Below are positions 1 through 7,620 of a DNA stretch of 64,000 nucleotides, in pieces (positions within the stretch are counted from its first letter, which is position 1; each line of letters starts with the position of its first letter). The notes below the pieces were generated by a model, which saw nothing but the letters and a program-made list of their open reading frames with translations, made no database searches and was not told the origin of the DNA. The stretch comes from Streptomyces sp. NBC_01463 (GTDB lineage Bacteria > Actinomycetota > Actinomycetes > Streptomycetales > Streptomycetaceae), in NCBI GenBank assembly GCA_036227345.1, contig CP109468.1, positions 5,270,001 through 5,334,000 on the forward strand, given 5' to 3'. Made by a program: the position numbers and the translations under genes.

Positions 1-310
1 GCCGCAGGAAACGGATCAGCGGGGCGCTGTCGAACTGCACCACCTCGACGCCGTCCGCCGTATGGCGTTCCACGACCAGCTGGACCCTGCCGCACGGCCA
101 GATCCGGAAGCTGTCGTGTTCGACGGGGGCGCGCAGCCCGCGCTCCAGCAGCTCCCGCCCGACGGCCCAGACCGCGCCGCCGGGGAAGGTGATGCGGATG
201 GTCTCGGGGGCGTCGGCGCTGTCGTAGCGGAGTTCGACCGGGACCACGGGGAGGTCGCGGGCGTCGGTGACGAGCCGGGCTCGGGCATGTTCTTTGATCA
301 CGGGGGACAT
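1..310 (-). CDS. SsgA-like sporulation/cell division protein (SALP), N-terminal part
   Basis: The minus-strand frame from the ATG at 310 runs open to the window edge, giving about 103 residues of the N-terminus; the C-terminus is outside. It begins MSPVIKEHARARL and shows the SsgA-family pattern: VPVELRYD, IRITFPGGAVWAVGRELL, then a WPCG...VQLVVER strand and a conserved APLIRFL near the cut. SALPs are actinomycete-specific proteins that guide septum and cell-wall events during sporulation. AGGAGG lies just upstream of the ATG, which fixes the start. Position beside the PBP/pmt region suggests an ssgE-type member, but that is memory of synteny and not shown by the sequence. Confidence 0.85.
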   Translation of the reverse strand, partial: MSPVIKEHARARLVTDARDLPVVPVELRYDSADAPETIRITFPGGAVWAVGRELLERGLRAPVEHDSFRIWPCGRVQLVVERHTADGVEVVQFDSAPLIRFLR

Positions 311-422
311 GGGCCGGCTCCTCCTGCGTTCACGCATTTTTTATAGGTGTTCGTCCTCTAATGTCCCATATTTTCGGTAAAGAGCACTGTGAGAACCCTG
401 GGCAGTTGTGACAAAGGCGCTC

Positions 423-439
423 TTGCGAAGGCTTCGCAA
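423..439. promoter_or_regulatory. Candidate Nur (nickel uptake regulator) box upstream of cbiM
   Basis: A perfect 8+1+8 inverted repeat, TTGCGAAGGCTTCGCAA, lies 71 bp before the cbiM start. Read as TTGCGA-N5-TCGCAA it matches the Nur consensus I recall (tTGCaa-N5-ttGCAA) in spacing and in the outer bases. Nickel repression of this importer is an inference. Confidence 0.55.
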
Positions 440-510
440 TAAGGCCCTATCATTGAGAGGTTCATGACCCCGCGCAGCAATGCAGGAACGCAGGAAGCGG
501 AGCCTCCCCC

Positions 511-1575
511 ATGCATGTACCCGACGGATTCATCAATGCACCCGTCTCCGCCGTGGCCGGTGTCGTGGCCGCCGGTGCCGTGGCCGTCAGCCTCAAGGGG
601 GCCCGGCGCGAACTGAACGAGCGCACCGCGCCGCTGGCCGGCCTCGTCGCCGCCTTCATCTTCGCCGTGCAGATGCTGAACTTCCCCGTCGCCGCGGGCA
701 CCAGCGGGCACCTGCTGGGCGGGGCGCTGGCCGCCATCCTGGTCGGTCCGTACACCGGGGTCCTGTGCATATCGGTCGTGCTGCTGATGCAGGGCATCCT
801 CTTCGCCGACGGCGGGCTCACCGCGCTCGGCGTGAACATCCTCGACATGGGCGTCGTGACCACCGTCGTCGCGTACGCGCTCTTCCGCGGCCTGGTCGGC
901 GTGCTGCCGCGCACCCGCCGCTCCACGACCGCCGCCTCCTTCGTCGCCGCGCTGGTCTCCGTACCGGCCGCGGCCGTCGCGTTCACCCTCATGTACTGGA
1001 TCGGCGGCACCACCGACATCCCGATCGGCAAGGTCTTCACCGCGATGGTCGGGGTCCACGTCCTGATCGGCATCGGCGAGGCCGCGATCACCGCGCTGAC
1101 CGTCGGCGCCGTCATCGCCGTCCGCCCCGACCTCGTCCACGGCGCACGCGGCCTCACCGCCCCGCTCAAGCTCCGTGTCGGCGGCGAACTCATCGACGCC
1201 CCCGCCCCGGCTGCCGCGCCCGCCGCCGCCCACCGCCCGACCAAGGGCCTGTGGGTGACCGGCCTGGTCACCGCCCTCGTGCTGGCCGGCTTCGTCTCCT
1301 TCTACGCCTCCGCCAACCCGGACGGCCTGGAGAAGGTCGCCACCGACCAGGGCATCGACAAGGAGGCCAAGGACCACGCGGCCAAGGACTCCCCGCTCGC
1401 CGACTACGGCGTCAAGGACGTCTCCGACGCCCGGCTCTCCGGCGGACTGGCCGGCATCATCGGCGTCGGCGCCACCCTCGTCGTCGGCAGCGGTGCGTTC
1501 TACGTGGTCAGCCGCCGTCGCCGTACGAGCGACGAGCCCGCGGGCAGCGACTCCCGTACCGACGAGAAGGTCTGA
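511..1575 (+). CDS. cbiM: CbiM(N)-type cobalt/nickel ECF transporter substrate-binding membrane protein
   Basis: 354-residue integral membrane protein, the substrate-capturing S component of a cobalt/nickel energy-coupling-factor importer. The N-terminus MHVPDGFI is diagnostic, because its amino terminus and early His form the metal site; conserved CbiM segments GHLLGGALAAILVGP and GGLTALGVNILDMG follow. About residues 1-220 are the CbiM part. The C-terminal part carries a transmembrane helix and a PDGLE motif (about residue 268) typical of the CbiN/NikN accessory subunit, so this is a CbiM-CbiN fusion. The stop overlaps the cbiQ start (ATGA). A candidate Nur box upstream argues for nickel, while the family also transports cobalt. 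Confidence 0.93.
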   Translation: MHVPDGFINAPVSAVAGVVAAGAVAVSLKGARRELNERTAPLAGLVAAFIFAVQMLNFPVAAGTSGHLLGGALAAILVGPYTGVLCISVVLLMQGILFADGGLTALGVNILDMGVVTTVVAYALFRGLVGVLPRTRRSTTAASFVAALVSVPAAAVAFTLMYWIGGTTDIPIGKVFTAMVGVHVLIGIGEAAITALTVGAVIAVRPDLVHGARGLTAPLKLRVGGELIDAPAPAAAPAAAHRPTKGLWVTGLVTALVLAGFVSFYASANPDGLEKVATDQGIDKEAKDHAAKDSPLADYGVKDVSDARLSGGLAGIIGVGATLVVGSGAFYVVSRRRRTSDEPAGSDSRTDEKV

Positions 1576-2336
1576 TGGGCGCCGGGCACGCCCACAAGCT
1601 CTACCGGCACGGGCACTCGCCGGTCCACGACCTGCCGCCGCACTGCAAACTCGCCGCGGTCTTCGCGTTCGTCGTGGTCGTCGTCACCACCCCGCGCGAG
1701 GCGGTGTGGGCCTTCGGGCTGTACGCGCTGCTGATCGCGGGGGCCGCCGCCGTGGCCCGCGTCCCGGCCGGTTTCCTCCTCAAGCGGCTGCTGATCGAGG
1801 TGCCGTTCGTCGCGTTCGCCCTGCTCATGCCGTTCGTCGTGCCCGGCGAGCAGACCCACGTGCTCGGGCTCTCCGTCAGCGTCCCCGGACTCTGGGGCGC
1901 CTGGAACGTCCTCGCCAAGGGCACCCTCGGCGTCGCCGCATCCGTACTGCTGGCCTCCACCACCGAACTGCGCTCGCTGCTGCTCGGCCTCCAGCGCCTG
2001 AAGCTGCCCCCGCTGCTCGTCCAGATCGCCTCCTTCATGATCCGGTACGGCGACGTGATCACCGACGAGATGCGCCGGATGTCCATCGCCCGCCGCTCGC
2101 GCGGATTCGAGGCGCGCGGCATACGGCAGTGGGGTGTCCTCGGCAAGTCGGCGGGCGCCCTCTTCATCCGCTCGTACGAACGCGGCGAACGCGTCCACCT
2201 CGCGATGGTCAGCCGCGGCTACACCGGCACCATGCCCGTCATCGACGAGGTGACGGCCTCCCGCACCCAGTGGGCGTACGCCTCGGCACTCCCCGTGCTC
2301 GCCCTCGTCGTGTGTCTGCTGGGATGGACCGTATGA
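1575..2336 (+). CDS. cbiQ: CbiQ, energy-coupling factor transmembrane (T) component
   Basis: 253-residue membrane protein with several hydrophobic helices and the cytoplasmic coupling motifs of ECF T components, including RRMSIARRSRGF and a second Arg-rich RSYERGERVHLAMVSRGY segment; the two ARG/SRG motifs contact the ATPase. The ATG at 1575 overlaps the cbiM stop, and the 3' end overlaps the cbiO start, so the three genes form a translationally coupled operon. A longer upstream reading frame is only an artefact of high GC, and the coupled ATG is the clear start. Confidence 0.92.
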   Translation: MGAGHAHKLYRHGHSPVHDLPPHCKLAAVFAFVVVVVTTPREAVWAFGLYALLIAGAAAVARVPAGFLLKRLLIEVPFVAFALLMPFVVPGEQTHVLGLSVSVPGLWGAWNVLAKGTLGVAASVLLASTTELRSLLLGLQRLKLPPLLVQIASFMIRYGDVITDEMRRMSIARRSRGFEARGIRQWGVLGKSAGALFIRSYERGERVHLAMVSRGYTGTMPVIDEVTASRTQWAYASALPVLALVVCLLGWTV

Positions 2337-3109
2337 GCCAGCCCCCCGCCACTCCCGTACCGCCGTCCCTGGAGGTCAGCGGTCTCGCCTACGCCTACCC
2401 CGACGGCCACCAGGCGCTCTTCGGCGTCGACCTGACCGTCGCGCGCGGCGAGCGCGTCGCCCTGCTCGGCCCGAACGGCGCCGGCAAGACCACCCTCGTC
2501 CTCCACCTCAACGGCATCCTCGACGCGGGCGCCGGCAGCGTCCGGGTCGCCGGACTCCCCGTCGAGAAGCGCAACCTCGCCGAGATCCGCCGCCGCGTCG
2601 GCATCGTCTTCCAGGACCCCGACGACCAGCTCTTCATGCCCACCGTCCGCGAGGACGTCGCCTTCGGACCCGCCTCCGGCGGGCTGCGCGGCGCCGAACT
2701 GGAGGAGCGCGTCACCGAGGCCCTCAAGCAGGTCGGCATGGAGGAGTTCGCGGCCCGGCCGCCGCACCACCTCTCCTTCGGCCAGCGCCGCCGCGTCGCC
2801 GTCGCCACGGTCCTCGCCATGCGGCCGGAGATCCTCGTCCTGGACGAACCCTCCTCCAACCTGGACCCGGCCTCCCGCCGCGAACTCGCCGACATCCTGC
2901 GGTCCTTGGACGTCACCGTGCTGATGGTGACGCACGACCTGCCGTACGCGCTGGAGCTCTGCGGCCGCGCGGTCATCCTCAGCGACGGCGTCATCGCCGC
3001 CGACGACCGCACCCAGGACCTCCTGTGCGACGAGGAACTGATGCGCGCCCACCGGCTGGAGCTCCCCTTCGGATTCGACCCGCGTTCCGTGACGGTGAAC
3101 ATCGGGTGA
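2333..3109 (+). CDS. cbiO: CbiO, cobalt/nickel ECF transporter ATPase
   Basis: 258-residue ABC ATPase that powers the CbiMQO importer. Walker A is GPNGAGKTT, the Q-loop region reads VFQDPDDQLF (the DDQLF signature is typical of ECF ATPases), the signature is LSFGQRRRVA (instead of LSGGQ), Walker B is ILVLDEPSSNLDP and the switch His is in VTHDL. The ATG at 2333 overlaps the cbiQ stop by four bases; an in-frame ATG nine bases earlier lies inside cbiQ and is less likely. It is the last gene of the metal-transport operon. Confidence 0.94.
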   Translation: MSQPPATPVPPSLEVSGLAYAYPDGHQALFGVDLTVARGERVALLGPNGAGKTTLVLHLNGILDAGAGSVRVAGLPVEKRNLAEIRRRVGIVFQDPDDQLFMPTVREDVAFGPASGGLRGAELEERVTEALKQVGMEEFAARPPHHLSFGQRRRVAVATVLAMRPEILVLDEPSSNLDPASRRELADILRSLDVTVLMVTHDLPYALELCGRAVILSDGVIAADDRTQDLLCDEELMRAHRLELPFGFDPRSVTVNIG

Positions 3110-3175
3110 CCCGCCCCTCGTCCGACCTGCGGCGCCATGCACCATGGGAGGATGAGCGGGAGCGCAGGAACAGGC

Positions 3176-4336
3176 GTGGACGTACGGGGCACGGCGGCGC
3201 CCGGATTCGAACCGGTCCGGGATGCTTTCATCCGTAACTTCGAGCAGCGCGGTGACCGCGGGGCAGCGGTCACCGTCTACCGGCACGGCTACAAGGTCGT
3301 CGACCTGTGGGCCGGCACCAGGGATGTCGACGGCGCCGAACCGTGGGCCGTCGACACCGTGCAGATCGTCCGCTCGGCGGGCAAGGGCATCGCGGCGGCC
3401 GTTCCGCTGATGCTGCACCAGCGCGGCCAGATCGATCTGCACGCCCCGGTCGGCACGTACTGGCCGGAGTTCAAGGCGAACGGCAAGGAACGCGTCCTCG
3501 TCCGCCACCTCCTCGCCCACCGGGCCGGCGTCCCGGCCCTGGACCGGCCGCTGACCCCCGCCGAGGCGGCCGACGGGGTGAGCGGGCCGCGGGCCGTCGC
3601 CGCCCAGCGCCCCCAGTGGGAACCCGGCACGGACCACGGCTACCACGCGCAGACGTACAGCTGGCTCGTCGGCGAACTCGTGCGCCGCGTCACCGGCCGG
3701 ACCGTCGGGCGCTGGGTCGCCGAGGAGATCGCCCGCCCGCTCGGCCTGGACTTCTGGTTCGGCATCCCGGCGGACGAGGCGCACCGGATCGGCCGCATCG
3801 GACCGGTCGAAGCGCCCGCGGGGGACGGCACGGGCGTGCTGCGGATGCGGCCCAAGCGTTCGGTCGTCGACGCCTACCGCGACCCGGACTCACTGACCCG
3901 CCGCGCCTTCGGCGCCATCGACCCGTTCCCCGACGAGAACGACCCCGGCTACCGGGCCGCCGAACTCCCCGCGTCCAACGGCACCGCCACCGCCCGGGGA
4001 CTGGCCCGCTGCTACGCCGCGATGATCGGCCCGGTCGACGGTCACCGGCTGTTCGCCCCGGCCACCCTCACCCTGGCCCGCACCGAGGAGTCGGCGGGCC
4101 CGGACCGGGTCCTGGTCGTCGGCACCCGCTTCGGTCTCGGCTACATGCTGCACGGACCGGCGGCCCCGCTGCTCTCCCCGGGCTCCTTCGGACACCCCGG
4201 CCGGGGCGGCTCGCTCGGCTTCGCCGACCCCGAGACCGGCATCGCCTTCGGCTATGTGACGAACGGTCTGCAGAAGGGAGTCACCGCCGACCCCCGCGCC
4301 CAGGCCCTGGTGCGCGCACTACGTTCGGCACTATGA
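3176..4336 (+). CDS. Serine hydrolase, beta-lactamase/esterase (class C-like) family
   Basis: About 386 residues. The fold family is that of class C beta-lactamases and EstB-like esterases: the nucleophile motif S-x-x-K appears as SAGK in IVRSAGKGIAAAV, a LLAHRAG motif follows, then the tyrosine region YHAQTYSWLVGEL, and near the C-terminus GHPGRGGSLGFADP, which resembles the HxG-type motif. No signal peptide is seen, so it is probably a cytoplasmic esterase or amidohydrolase of unknown substrate. I chose the GTG at 3176 because AGGA lies six bases before it; in-frame ATGs at 3152 and 3137 lack a well-spaced ribosome-binding site. Its stop overlaps the next gene (ATGA). Confidence 0.85.
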   Translation: MDVRGTAAPGFEPVRDAFIRNFEQRGDRGAAVTVYRHGYKVVDLWAGTRDVDGAEPWAVDTVQIVRSAGKGIAAAVPLMLHQRGQIDLHAPVGTYWPEFKANGKERVLVRHLLAHRAGVPALDRPLTPAEAADGVSGPRAVAAQRPQWEPGTDHGYHAQTYSWLVGELVRRVTGRTVGRWVAEEIARPLGLDFWFGIPADEAHRIGRIGPVEAPAGDGTGVLRMRPKRSVVDAYRDPDSLTRRAFGAIDPFPDENDPGYRAAELPASNGTATARGLARCYAAMIGPVDGHRLFAPATLTLARTEESAGPDRVLVVGTRFGLGYMLHGPAAPLLSPGSFGHPGRGGSLGFADPETGIAFGYVTNGLQKGVTADPRAQALVRALRSAL

Positions 4337-5157
4337 CTCCTGAGACCTCCGCAGTTCCCGCCCCTGCTCCCGCCGCGCTCGCGCGCTTCGACGGATACGG
4401 CGTACTCATCACCGGGGCGGGCCAGGGCATCGGCGCCGCGACGGCCCGCCGACTGGCCGCCGAGGGCGCCCGGGTCCTGGTCACCGACCTGGACGGCGAC
4501 CGGGCGGAGCGCGTGGCGGCGCAGATCCGGCAGAGCGGCGGCGCGGCCGAGGCCCTGGCCTGTGACGTGGCCGACCGGGCGGCGGTGGAGGCGGCGGTGG
4601 AGCATGCTGTCGCGCGGTTCGGCACGCTCGACGTCCTGGTCAACAACGCCTACGCGTGCGCGCCCGACGCCCCGCTCTTCGAGGACGAGTCCGACGAGGT
4701 CTGGCAGCGCGACCTGGACATCACGCTCGGCGGCGCCTACCGGTGCGCGCGGGCCGCGCTGCCGCATCTCGCGGAGTCCGGCCGGGGCGCGATCGTCAGC
4801 ATCGGCTCGGTCAACGGCGTGCAGGACTTCGGCAATCACGCCTACAGCGCCGCCAAGGCGGGCCTGGGCAGCCTCACCCGTACCCTCGCCGGCCACGCCG
4901 GACCGCGCGGAGTCCGGGTCAACCTGGTCACGCCCGGCACGGTCCGCACCGACGCCTGGGCGGGCCGGGATGCCGAACTGGCCCTGGTGAGGGACCTCTA
5001 TCCGCTCGGACGGGTCGGTGAGCCGGAGGACATCGCGGCCGCCGTCGCCTTCCTCGCCTCGCCCGACGCGGCCTGGATCACCGGCACGACGCTGTGCGTG
5101 GACGGCGGTCTGACCGCGGTGAACACGGGCTTCCGGCAGGCGCTCGCCCAGGCTTAG
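4333..5157 (+). CDS. SDR-family NAD(P)-dependent oxidoreductase
   Basis: 274-residue short-chain dehydrogenase/reductase. The cofactor loop TGAGQGIG occurs at about residue 30, then the NNAY motif (usual NNAG), the catalytic Ser in SIGSVNG and the YSAAK catalytic Tyr-Lys pair, and a C-terminal ITGTTLCVDGG. An Asp after beta-2 (VTDLDGD) suggests NAD preference. The start ATG overlaps the stop of the serine hydrolase gene, so the two are probably co-expressed; together they might act on the same ester/alcohol substrate, which is inference only. The substrate cannot be deduced. Confidence 0.9.
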   Translation: MTPETSAVPAPAPAALARFDGYGVLITGAGQGIGAATARRLAAEGARVLVTDLDGDRAERVAAQIRQSGGAAEALACDVADRAAVEAAVEHAVARFGTLDVLVNNAYACAPDAPLFEDESDEVWQRDLDITLGGAYRCARAALPHLAESGRGAIVSIGSVNGVQDFGNHAYSAAKAGLGSLTRTLAGHAGPRGVRVNLVTPGTVRTDAWAGRDAELALVRDLYPLGRVGEPEDIAAAVAFLASPDAAWITGTTLCVDGGLTAVNTGFRQALAQA

Positions 5158-5162
5158 GGCTT

Positions 5163-5202
5163 GTCCGGCGGATCTTCGCGGGCCCACGAAGATCCGCCGG
5201 AC
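5163..5202. terminator. 16-bp perfect inverted repeat after the SDR gene
   Basis: Arms at 5163-5178 and 5187-5202 are perfectly complementary with an 8-base loop, starting 5 bases after the SDR stop. It has no T-tract, as is usual in Streptomyces terminators. The left arm begins GTCCGGCGGA, and the flanking CTTGTCCGGCGGA word recurs at 15969, so it may also be a member of a dispersed intergenic repeat family. Confidence 0.7.
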
Positions 5203-5231
5203 GGGCCCTGGACCGAGGGCGTACGCAGACG

Positions 5232-5269
5232 GCACCGGCCCCCCGGGGGCAGTCCCGGGAGGCCGGTGC
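5232..5269. terminator. Inverted repeat 3' of the doxX-like gene
   Basis: GCACCGGCC (5232-5240) pairs with GGCCGGTGC (5261-5269), with further C/G-rich pairing between. It lies just past the end of the minus-strand DoxX gene and opposite the SDR terminator, so it probably ends the DoxX transcript. Confidence 0.6.
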
Positions 5270-5287
5270 GCGGACGTACCCGTCCCC

Positions 5288-5737
5288 TCAGGCGGGTACC
5301 CCCAGGTGCTGCTCCTGCCGCGCCCGCGCGGTCTCCCGGGTGGCTCCGCGGAAGACGGGCAGCCGGTCCACGGCCAGCACGCCCGGACCGGTGAAGACGA
5401 GCAGCAGCAGCGTCCAGCAGAAGAAGGCCGCGGCCTCGCCGCCGTTCTGCATCGGCAGCAGCCCCACCCGCTGGTGGACGTCGAAGTACGCGAACGCCAT
5501 GGAGCCGGAGCCCACGAGTGCGGCCGTTCTCGTACCGAGGCCGAGCAGCACCAGGGTGCCGCCGGCCAGTTGGATGACGGCCGCGTACCACCCCGGCCAG
5601 GTGCCCGCGGAGAGCATCGGCCTGCCGAGCACGCCGAACAGCGACGCGATGCCGTGGCAGGTGAAGAGCAGTCCGACGACGATCCGGAACAGGCTGAGCG
5701 CGTAGGGCTGAGCCCGTCCGAGGCGCGTGACCATCAT
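5288..5737 (-). CDS. DoxX family membrane protein
   Basis: 149 residues with about four hydrophobic helices and DoxX features: RIVVGLLFTCHGIASLFG near the N-terminus, a GGTLVLLGLGTRTAA helix, and a GGEAAAFFCWTLLLLVF helix. DoxX proteins are small inner-membrane proteins linked to redox or thiosulfate/quinone chemistry in some organisms, but most bacterial members are uncharacterised. AGGAGG stands about nine bases before the tandem ATGATG start. It starts only 16 bases after the stop of the glycosidase gene on the same strand, so it is probably read from that gene's promoter. Confidence 0.87.
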   Translation of the reverse strand: MMVTRLGRAQPYALSLFRIVVGLLFTCHGIASLFGVLGRPMLSAGTWPGWYAAVIQLAGGTLVLLGLGTRTAALVGSGSMAFAYFDVHQRVGLLPMQNGGEAAAFFCWTLLLLVFTGPGVLAVDRLPVFRGATRETARARQEQHLGVPA

Positions 5738-5753
5738 GAGAGCCCGCCTCCTG

Positions 5754-7511
5754 TCAGCTGTAGACGCCGAACTCGTACAGCGAGTAGCCGTAGCCGGAGC
5801 CGCGGGCCGTGCCGTTGATCCGCACGTAGCGGCCCGTGCCGTTGACGTCGATGTCGTCGATGTCGCCGTTGCCGTCCGTCACCGACTTCACCGTCGTCCA
5901 GCTCTGTCCGTCCTCGGACGTCTGGATGTCGTACGCCTTGCCGAACGCCGGGTCCCAGGCGAGCTGGACGTGCTTGAAGCTCGTCGAGGCACCGAGGTCG
6001 ACCTGGACCCACTGCGGGTCGCTCCAGTCACTGGCCCAGCGGGTGTCGAACTTTCCGTCCACCGCGTTGGCCGCGGAGCACGGGCAGCCGCCCGTCGGGT
6101 CGGTCTGGAAGGAGGACGCCGTGGCGGTCTTGCCCTGGGACACGTTCGTCCCGTCCACCTTCGGCGGGATCACCTTGACGGACACGGTCTCGATGCCCAC
6201 GTTGCCCTTGCCGTCCGTGGCCTTCACATAGGCCTTGTAGACACCCGTCTTGCTCGGCGCCTTCGCGGTCAGCGTGCCGTCGCCGTTGTCCTTGGTCTCG
6301 GCGGGGACCAGGGCCTTGTTCTGGTCGATGTAGTTGCTGCTGAACAGGACCTGGTAGGTGATCGCGTCACCGTCCGGGTCCGTGGTGTGGGTGCTGATCT
6401 TCACATCGCTGCCGGTGGGGACGCCGGAGGTGGCACCTTCCACCGCCATGTCCGTGATCACGGGCGGGGTGTTGTCGCCCGAGGTGTCCGCGCCGTACGC
6501 CTTCTTCACGGCGTAGTACGCGAGCCGCTTCTGGCCGCCGGGCAGCAGGTTGAACCAGACGCCGCCGAAGTCGTCCTCGACGCCGTAGTGGAACATCGTG
6601 GCGCCGAGCGCCACCCCGGTGTGCCCGGTGATGCAGCCCCACGCCTTCTCGTAGCCCTCGCCCTTGGCGACGTCGGTGGGCTCGGTCGGGACGCCGTTCG
6701 CGTCGTCGTCGACCTCCCACTCACCGGCCGGGCCCGTCTCGGTGACGATGTAGGGCTTGTCGTAACCGCCCTGCTCCCAGTCGGACTTGATGTTGCAGAC
6801 CGCGTTGTAGGCGTTGACGGCGTACAGGTCGAGGTCCGGGGCGTTCTTCTTGTAGTACGGCCAGGCGCCGGTCCAGGCGTCGGTCGAGGTGACGGGGTGG
6901 TTGGGGTCCACCGCGTGGATCTTCTTCGCGACGTCGTTGACGAAGGTGGTGTACGCGTTGCGCTGCGCCTCCAGCTCGTCACCGCTGTAGCAGTTCTGCA
7001 GGCCGAGCGTCGACTCGTTGCCGACGTTCCACATCAGCACGCCGGGGTTGTCCTTGTAGGTGTCGACCCACTTGGGGAACTCGGCGAGCATGTCGTTCTT
7101 GTACTGGGTGTCCGTCAGGTAGTTGACGCAGCCACCGCTGCCCGGGCCGCCGCCCGGCTGGAGCCAGAATCCGGCGATCACCTTGATGCCGTTGGCCGCC
7201 GCCGTGTCGAAGAGCGGCTTGCTGGTCGCGTCGGTGCCCCAGGTGCGGATGGTGTTGACGCCCATCGACTTCACGTCGGGCATGTACTTCTCCGCGTCGG
7301 CGACCGACGGTCCCCAGGTGAGTCCCTTGACCGTATACGGCGAACCGTCCACGCTCAGCGCCCAGTTCCCCTGGGAACCGGTGACCTTCACGACGCTGCC
7401 GGCCGCCTGGGCGGCGGGTGCCTGGACGGCGAGCAGACCGCCGCCGAGCAGCGCCGCCGCCGCGAGCGGCGCCACCAGGCGCCTTGCCCTGCGGGTGGGG
7501 GGATGGTGCAT
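5754..7511 (-). CDS. Secreted TIM-barrel glycoside hydrolase with Ig-like and discoidin (F5/8C, CBM32-like) domains
   Basis: 585 residues. A twin-Arg-like signal region (RRARRLV then a hydrophobic stretch, AQAA cleavage near residue 37) is followed by a TIM barrel of the GH2/GH5-like type at about 45-340, with the acid/base Glu in MWNVGNEST (E166) and the nucleophile Glu in IVTETGP (E258). An Ig/cadherin-like segment (about 350-450) precedes a C-terminal discoidin domain beginning NVSQGKTATAS and containing AVDGKFDTRWAS. It presumably cleaves a polysaccharide outside the cell; substrate unknown. The ATG at 7511 has AAGGAG six bases upstream; a longer frame to 7571 would place the operator inside the gene. 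A LacI-type palindrome lies 43 bp upstream. Confidence 0.87.
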   Translation of the reverse strand: MHHPPTRRARRLVAPLAAAALLGGGLLAVQAPAAQAAGSVVKVTGSQGNWALSVDGSPYTVKGLTWGPSVADAEKYMPDVKSMGVNTIRTWGTDATSKPLFDTAAANGIKVIAGFWLQPGGGPGSGGCVNYLTDTQYKNDMLAEFPKWVDTYKDNPGVLMWNVGNESTLGLQNCYSGDELEAQRNAYTTFVNDVAKKIHAVDPNHPVTSTDAWTGAWPYYKKNAPDLDLYAVNAYNAVCNIKSDWEQGGYDKPYIVTETGPAGEWEVDDDANGVPTEPTDVAKGEGYEKAWGCITGHTGVALGATMFHYGVEDDFGGVWFNLLPGGQKRLAYYAVKKAYGADTSGDNTPPVITDMAVEGATSGVPTGSDVKISTHTTDPDGDAITYQVLFSSNYIDQNKALVPAETKDNGDGTLTAKAPSKTGVYKAYVKATDGKGNVGIETVSVKVIPPKVDGTNVSQGKTATASSFQTDPTGGCPCSAANAVDGKFDTRWASDWSDPQWVQVDLGASTSFKHVQLAWDPAFGKAYDIQTSEDGQSWTTVKSVTDGNGDIDDIDVNGTGRYVRINGTARGSGYGYSLYEFGVYS

Positions 7512-7554
7512 CTCATGCTCCTTGCAGGTGGGGAGGGAGTGACGTACGTGATCT

Positions 7555-7570
7555 TGGAGAGCGCTCTCCA
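7555..7570. promoter_or_regulatory. LacI/CebR-type operator upstream of the glycosidase gene
   Basis: TGGAGAGCGCTCTCCA is a perfect 16-bp palindrome with the central GAGCGCTC shared by LacI-family sugar-repressor sites such as the CebR box (TGGGAGCGCTCCCA). A nearly identical, longer palindrome precedes the neighbouring DUF1996 gene, so one repressor probably controls both. Confidence 0.75.
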
Positions 7571-7620
7571 TCAGGGGCCGAAAAAAGGCCCCGCGTCCGT
7601 GGGGGGTGTGGAGGTGTGCG

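Noticed and set aside
311..510. Cobalamin riboswitch upstream of cbiM
   Set aside because: The gap is short and I see no B12-box or paired helices; the palindrome there fits a protein operator better.
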